A DNA stretch of 64,000 nucleotides from Lepus europaeus (taxonomy: Eukaryota > Chordata > Mammalia > Lagomorpha > Leporidae), in the NCBI RefSeq assembly GCF_033115175.1, contig NC_084837.1, forward strand, positions 71,261,266 to 71,325,265, read 5' to 3'. Shown here piece after piece: positions 59,520 to 64,000 of this stretch. The translations under genes were made by a program, and so were the position numbers. The notes under the pieces were generated by a model, which did not search any database, was not told the DNA's origin, and saw only the letters and a list, made by a program, of their open reading frames with translations. How positions within the stretch are numbered: the first letter of the stretch is position 1; every line of letters begins with the position of its first letter.

Positions 59520-60545
59520 AATGAGGAAACAAGTGGCGTAATGTTTTATAATCTTTGAGGAATGAATTTCTTTTCTTCCAAGACACAGTTCCCTTGAAAC
59601 ATATTGTTCAAATTTAAAAAATAGAAGTCTTTGTTACTTTTATGAAATATTTTTGTAGTTAAAAATGTTTTCCAAATTTAAGTCTGGACACCTCAATATA
59701 TTTTAACAATGGGAGTTAAGAAGCAATTCCAAAATAAATTAATTTTAGTTTTCAGATGAAATCAGTGCACGGGGATATTTAAAACTGGGGACATGGTGCT
59801 TCAGAAGTTCAGGATATCCTACTGGAGAGAAGGATTATGTGTCAAGTCCCTCGAGCTTGAAGGAAAGAAGGCTGCAAAGGGAGACACTGAGTATTTCTGT
59901 CAAATGGCATCTTGGCACCCAAACAAGTGAGAAAGGCCTTTTCCAACTTTCTGTTTCATCTTAGCCAATAGGTGGATGCAACCAGAAGAGCAGTCCAGCT
60001 AACGTCACTTGAAGCAACTATTCAGAATAGCTAAACTGGATGCCACATAACCTCTATATCAAGCAACTTAGTAGCCGTGTATTTTTTCCATTATCTAGTC
60101 ATTAATTCTGTTGTTATAAGAAAATACTCATAGTTGATAGCCTTTATAATTTACAAGAAAGTTGGAATTATGCCAGTTACATTTTCCCCCAAGGTTGCTT
60201 ATATTATGTTTTTTTTTTCTTTAAAAAACTGCTCGGTGATGCTTCCATTTATTTTACTTTGAGCAATAATTTTTTAATACATTTCACATGATTGAACACA
60301 TATTTTACTTCAAAATTAACACAGTTGAAGAAATAATGGTTTATTTTTCTAGTCAAGTGACCAAGCTGCTAAATTTTAAAGCCTCAACAAAATGTTGCAT
60401 CTTATTATTTTCATTGAACCGTAAGACCATCTATTTCAGTCACTCCTGGTAAACAACAATATTTGTTCTCCAGTGGTTTTCCTTTGCTAGACAGGCATGA
60501 CAGATAGTTTGTCATGGTACCTACTGCGTTCAGGAATTCTATCAG
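59520..60545. other. Intergenic, nothing recognised
   Basis: AT-rich, no gene or recognisable repeat. Confidence 0.35.
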
Positions 60546-60555
60546 ATGAATCCCT

Positions 60556-60893
60556 TTTTTTTTTTTTTTTTTTTTTTTTGGCAGGCAGAGTGGACAGTGA
60601 GAGAGAGAGACAGAGAGAAAGGTCTTCCTTTACCCTTGGTTCACCCTCCAATGGCCGCTGTGGCCGGCGCACCACGCTGATCCGAAGGCAGGAGCCAGGT
60701 GCTTCTCCTGGTCTCCCATGCGGGTACAGGGCCCAAGGACTTGGGCCATCCTCCTCTGCACTCCCGGGCCACAGCAGAGAGCTGGCCTGGAAGAGGGGCA
60801 ACGTGGACAGAATCCGGCGCCCCGACCGGAACTAGAACCCGGTGTGCCTGCGCCACAAGGCAGAGGATTAGCCTAGTGAGCCATGCCGCTGGC
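60556..60893 (-). mobile_element. CSINE, young
   Basis: A T25 run, GGCAGGCAGAGTGGACAGTG, ending GCCATGCCGCTGGCC. Target duplication TGAATCCC on both sides. Confidence 0.94.
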
Positions 60894-61132
60894 CTGAATC
60901 CCCATTTTCAGTGCAACACCTACTGGCAATCTTTCATTGAAAAGTCCATCCTTCAGGACTTCTCTATTGTAGTTATCCAAGGAGTCCTGCTTTGGCTGCC
61001 AGTGCTTCATTCTGCTGGATGTGGTATTCCTGAAATCTCATGGATATTCTTTTTGTCATTTTAAAATATTTCTGTAAACAATTTTCTGAACAGCTAGTCT
61101 CTTCAGGCTTTACCTCTCTTGTGAAATCTTTT

Positions 61133-61462
61133 TTTTTTTTTTTGGACAGGCAGAGTTAAACAGAGAGAGAGAGAGACAGAGAGAAATGTCTTCCTTCTGT
61201 TGGTTCACCCCCCAAATGGCTGCTACGGCCGGTGATTGCGCCTATCTGAAGCCAGGAGCCAGGTGCTTCCTCCTGGTCTCCCATGTGGGTGCAGGGCCCA
61301 AGCACTTGGGCCATCCTCCACTGCCTTCCCAGGCCACAGCAGAGAGCTGGATTGGAAGTGGAGCAACTGGGACAGAATCCAGCGCCCCAACTGGGACTAG
61401 AACCCCAGGGTGCCGGCGCTGCAGGCGGAGGATTAGCCAAGTGAGCCGCAGCGCTGGCCTCT
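61133..61462 (-). mobile_element. CSINE
   Basis: A T15 run, GGACAGGCAGAGTTAAACAG, ending GCCGCAGCGCTGGCC. Target duplication TGAAATCTTT. Confidence 0.93.
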
Positions 61463-61867
61463 TTTGAAATCTTTAATGTAGTCCATAAAGCAGGTTTCTG
61501 TAAGTTTATTGTAGGTTTCAAGAAATTCTTTGAACTGTTTTATCTGATTGGGTTCTGGTATTTGTCCAGCCATATTCTTTTCATATGTTTATTAGTCACC
61601 TTTTCTGATGCATGAGTTTCCTCTCTGTTCTGGAAAAGCAGTCATCCAACCTGTTTGAATGTCTCCAGAGAGGCCTGATTTCATGCTTAAGCACGAACTC
61701 TCGCAGCTGACATCAGCATGAGGATGGGAGAACTGTGCTGCCAGTCTGGGGGCTGATGGTAGGGGTCAGGGCTTGTGCCACGGCTGCTGGATGGGAGAGA
61801 ACACGTGGAAGCAGTGATGCCGAACTAAATTATGTCTTTATATTTACTGTGCACATTAAAAATGAGT

Positions 61868-62718
61868 ATGTAGTGGCAGTTTGGCCTAGCTGCTAAGATG
61901 CTTGTTGGGTCACCCGCATCCCATATCAAATTACGTGGGTTCTAGTTCAGACTGTACTCCCAATTTTAGCTTCCTGATAATGCACAGCTTAGAAGGCAAC
62001 AGGAACTCACTCAAGAAGTTGAGTCCTTGCCACCTAAGTGTGAGAGCTTGATATTGGAGATGACCCCCTAAAATCTATACAGAAATTTGGCCCCTTAAAG
62101 TTCTCCAGAAGCGCCATCTGGGATGTCACATATGCTACTGGAATTTGGGGTGCAATATGATATCACCATATGTTTATTAATAAATCCCCAATATTAATAA
62201 GCCCAAGAGGGCTCTTGCCTAATATTTAGAGAAGAATTCTAAATACCGACACAAATAAACAAGGCAGCATGGTACATTTTAGGCTTTTATTTAGTGCGAA
62301 AGATGCATAGGAGAGTGAGAGCTTTATCTAAGAGAGAGGTAAATCTAGGTTCATACCAAGCACCAGGAACCAGCCACATGGAGGAGCATCTAGGCCAGGA
62401 AACCTAGGGCTTTTAACCAGGCTTTTCACCCACTTCCAAAGGGGAGTGGCTAATTAACCTGATTGGCTGGTGGGCACCCAGATGTGGCCAGGTAGGGGCA
62501 TGAGGTCATACAGGGGTGTGGTGAAGGCCTGGTTTTCCAGCTCACAAACCTAGTTGATTTTAACCTGTATGCCTGCTTACTTCAAGCTGGCATGAGTTAC
62601 TGGATCCCAGCTTCAGGCTGGCCCAGCTCCAGCCATTTTGGGCATTTGAGGAGTAACCAGTGGATGAGAACTCTTTTTTCTGTCTCCATACCTCTCAAAT
62701 AAATAAATATTTAAAAAT
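61868..62718 (+). mobile_element. CSINE, old, split by an LTR
   Basis: 5' part 61868-62060 (GTGGCAGTTTGGCCTAGCTGC) and 3' part 62593-62718 (CCCAGCTTCAGGCTGGCCC, CCTCTCAAATAAATAAAT) are two halves of one SINE, separated by 532 bases of LTR. Confidence 0.85.
62061..62592 (-). mobile_element. Solo LTR, ERV class I-like
   Basis: On the minus strand the element runs from TGCCAGC to GGGGGTCA, i.e. TG...CA ends. In order it has a CCAAT box (62462-62466, reverse), a TTAAAAGCC TATA-like site, an AATAAA (62286-62291, reverse) and a T-rich R/U5. This is regular LTR architecture. No internal viral sequence or second LTR is present. Target duplication not clear. Confidence 0.78.
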
Positions 62719-63270
62719 GCATAGGACATTTCTTATTGAAGTGAGTTTGCAAATTGCCACAAATTGCCTTTTACATCCATGTATTTGGAATATTTTTAAA
62801 AATTGCTATTTCAAATTTTGCTTCCCCAAAATGCAAGGCATAGTATGGGTATCATTCTACATGTAAAGTCTTAATTATGGGATGGTGGAAAACTGACTCT
62901 AAGCGATGGCCAGTCACTCTCTCAGCGCCAGGTGAATTTGGATAAAAAGCTGCTCCTTTTTCTACCTTTATATATTGAGATGTCTTGATTTATGTTCTTA
63001 TCAGTCTGAGAGTTTCAAGCACCAGCATTCTCTTTATACCAACAGATTTTCCTGCTTTTAGGTAAAAAACATTATTTTAAAAGAAAGCATCTATGTTGCT
63101 TAATATAGCCATTATTTTCCTCATCTCTCCCAAGTTATTCTTTCTTGTGGGAGCAGGTACCATTCATTGCCAGTCCTGTCTTGTTAAAAGTATATGTTTT
63201 TGTGGAAGAAGTAAATATCCTGTTTGAGCTGATAATCTTTGGATACTTGACATTTTTAAAATTTTCTTCT

Positions 63271-64000
63271 TGGGACATCCAAGATGGCTGAATAGGGTAT
63301 GGCCACACTAACTTAAACTGATCTGGGATATGAAAAGAACAAAAGAAGGATTATGTTTCCAGGGGTCTGGCTGACACAAATTTTCTGCGAAGAAGTGGGA
63401 AAAAATAAACAAAAAACCCACTACCAACAACAACAAAAAAGCAAAGACTCTATGGGACAAATAGAAGATAGAGACAGTGCTGCAGCCAGTTGTGTGTTGT
63501 ACTGCCAGCCACCATCTTACCATGTCAAAATAGGAAGAAAATGCTGTGCTCCCTGCTGCTGGCAATTTTAGCTAAGAGAGAATTCCACAGTCAACCCCTG
63601 ACTTTTACTTCAGCCTGGATATCTGACTGGGGTCTGAGTAACTGCCAGGCTTGTAGCAGCAAAAAAGTGACACAGCATGCCTCTGTTCTCCTACCAGCAT
63701 CATAGTCAGTCAGGGCAACATGTGGGAAAAAGGACAGATCCTTTGCAACCTGCAACTGTGAAACTTGTGGCGTTAGCTCCAGAGCTACACTCATGCACTC
63801 TATGTGAGCAAGGGGGATTTGTCTTAGCTTCTAGGGGTGAACACAAGAAGCAGCGCACAAAATATCCCCTTCCACCCTGGGAGATCCTTCTATACCCTGC
63901 AAAACTAGGACTGTAACAATTCATTCTAAATCCATGGTGCCACTGGAATCTAGCCAGTGGACATAGGGAAAAACCTACCTGCATTCTACTTCTCTGAACT
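63271..64000 (+). mobile_element. L1 5' UTR, start of a possibly long L1 running off the right edge
   Basis: Begins TGGGACATCCAAGATGGCTG. The CCAAGATGGC at 63279-63288 is a YY1-type site at the position known for L1 5' ends. The sequence continues as G/C-richer 5' UTR to the window end without ORF1. Length outside the window is unknown. Confidence 0.78.

Noticed and set aside
1..64000. A novel multi-gene defence or biosynthetic system
   Set aside because: The window is ordinary mammalian DNA with two known genes and dense retrotransposons. Nothing supports such a system.

Overview
This is a mammalian window, almost certainly from a lagomorph and most likely the European rabbit. The evidence is dozens of tRNA-headed C-repeat SINEs (CSINEs), which are restricted to lagomorphs, together with spliced genes, a CpG-island promoter and L1, MaLR, MIR and mariner-type fossils. 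No bacterial or viral operon-like organisation is present.

Two genes are supported, arranged head to head around a CpG island at about 29.0-29.5 kb. To the right on the + strand is a complete DTWD1 gene, encoding a tRNA-uridine aminocarboxypropyltransferase. Its coding exons are 33608-33859, 39034-39177, 41854-42112 and 54318-54565. They join in frame to 903 nt, giving a 300-residue protein with a four-cysteine zinc-ribbon-like motif, the D-x-T-W motif and an S-T-x-E-A motif. To the left on the - strand is the 5' part of FAM227B. Its coding exons are 17992-18045 (start codon) and 8790-9021, with a probable upstream exon at 23198-23265 and a CpG-island exon 1 ending at 29213. The remainder lies off the left edge. 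The gene order matches human 15q21.2, where the same two genes neighbour each other.

Region by region: 1-29 kb is FAM227B intron packed with antisense L1 fragments and CSINEs of both orientations. The CpG island and promoter sit at 29.0-29.5 kb. From 29.5 to 54.6 kb is DTWD1, with introns of about 4.2, 5.2, 2.7 and 12.2 kb. From 54.6 to 64 kb is intergenic, with a MIR, an LTR-interrupted old SINE and, at the right edge, the 5' end of a + strand L1 that runs out of the window.

I found no novel gene system. The most unusual items are a possible in-frame N-terminal extension of FAM227B, a near-perfect CSINE inverted pair, a locally transduced SINE flank with signs of template switching, a two-SINE array flanked by three copies of one target octamer, a solo LTR splitting an old SINE, and two coding-like relics I could not identify.
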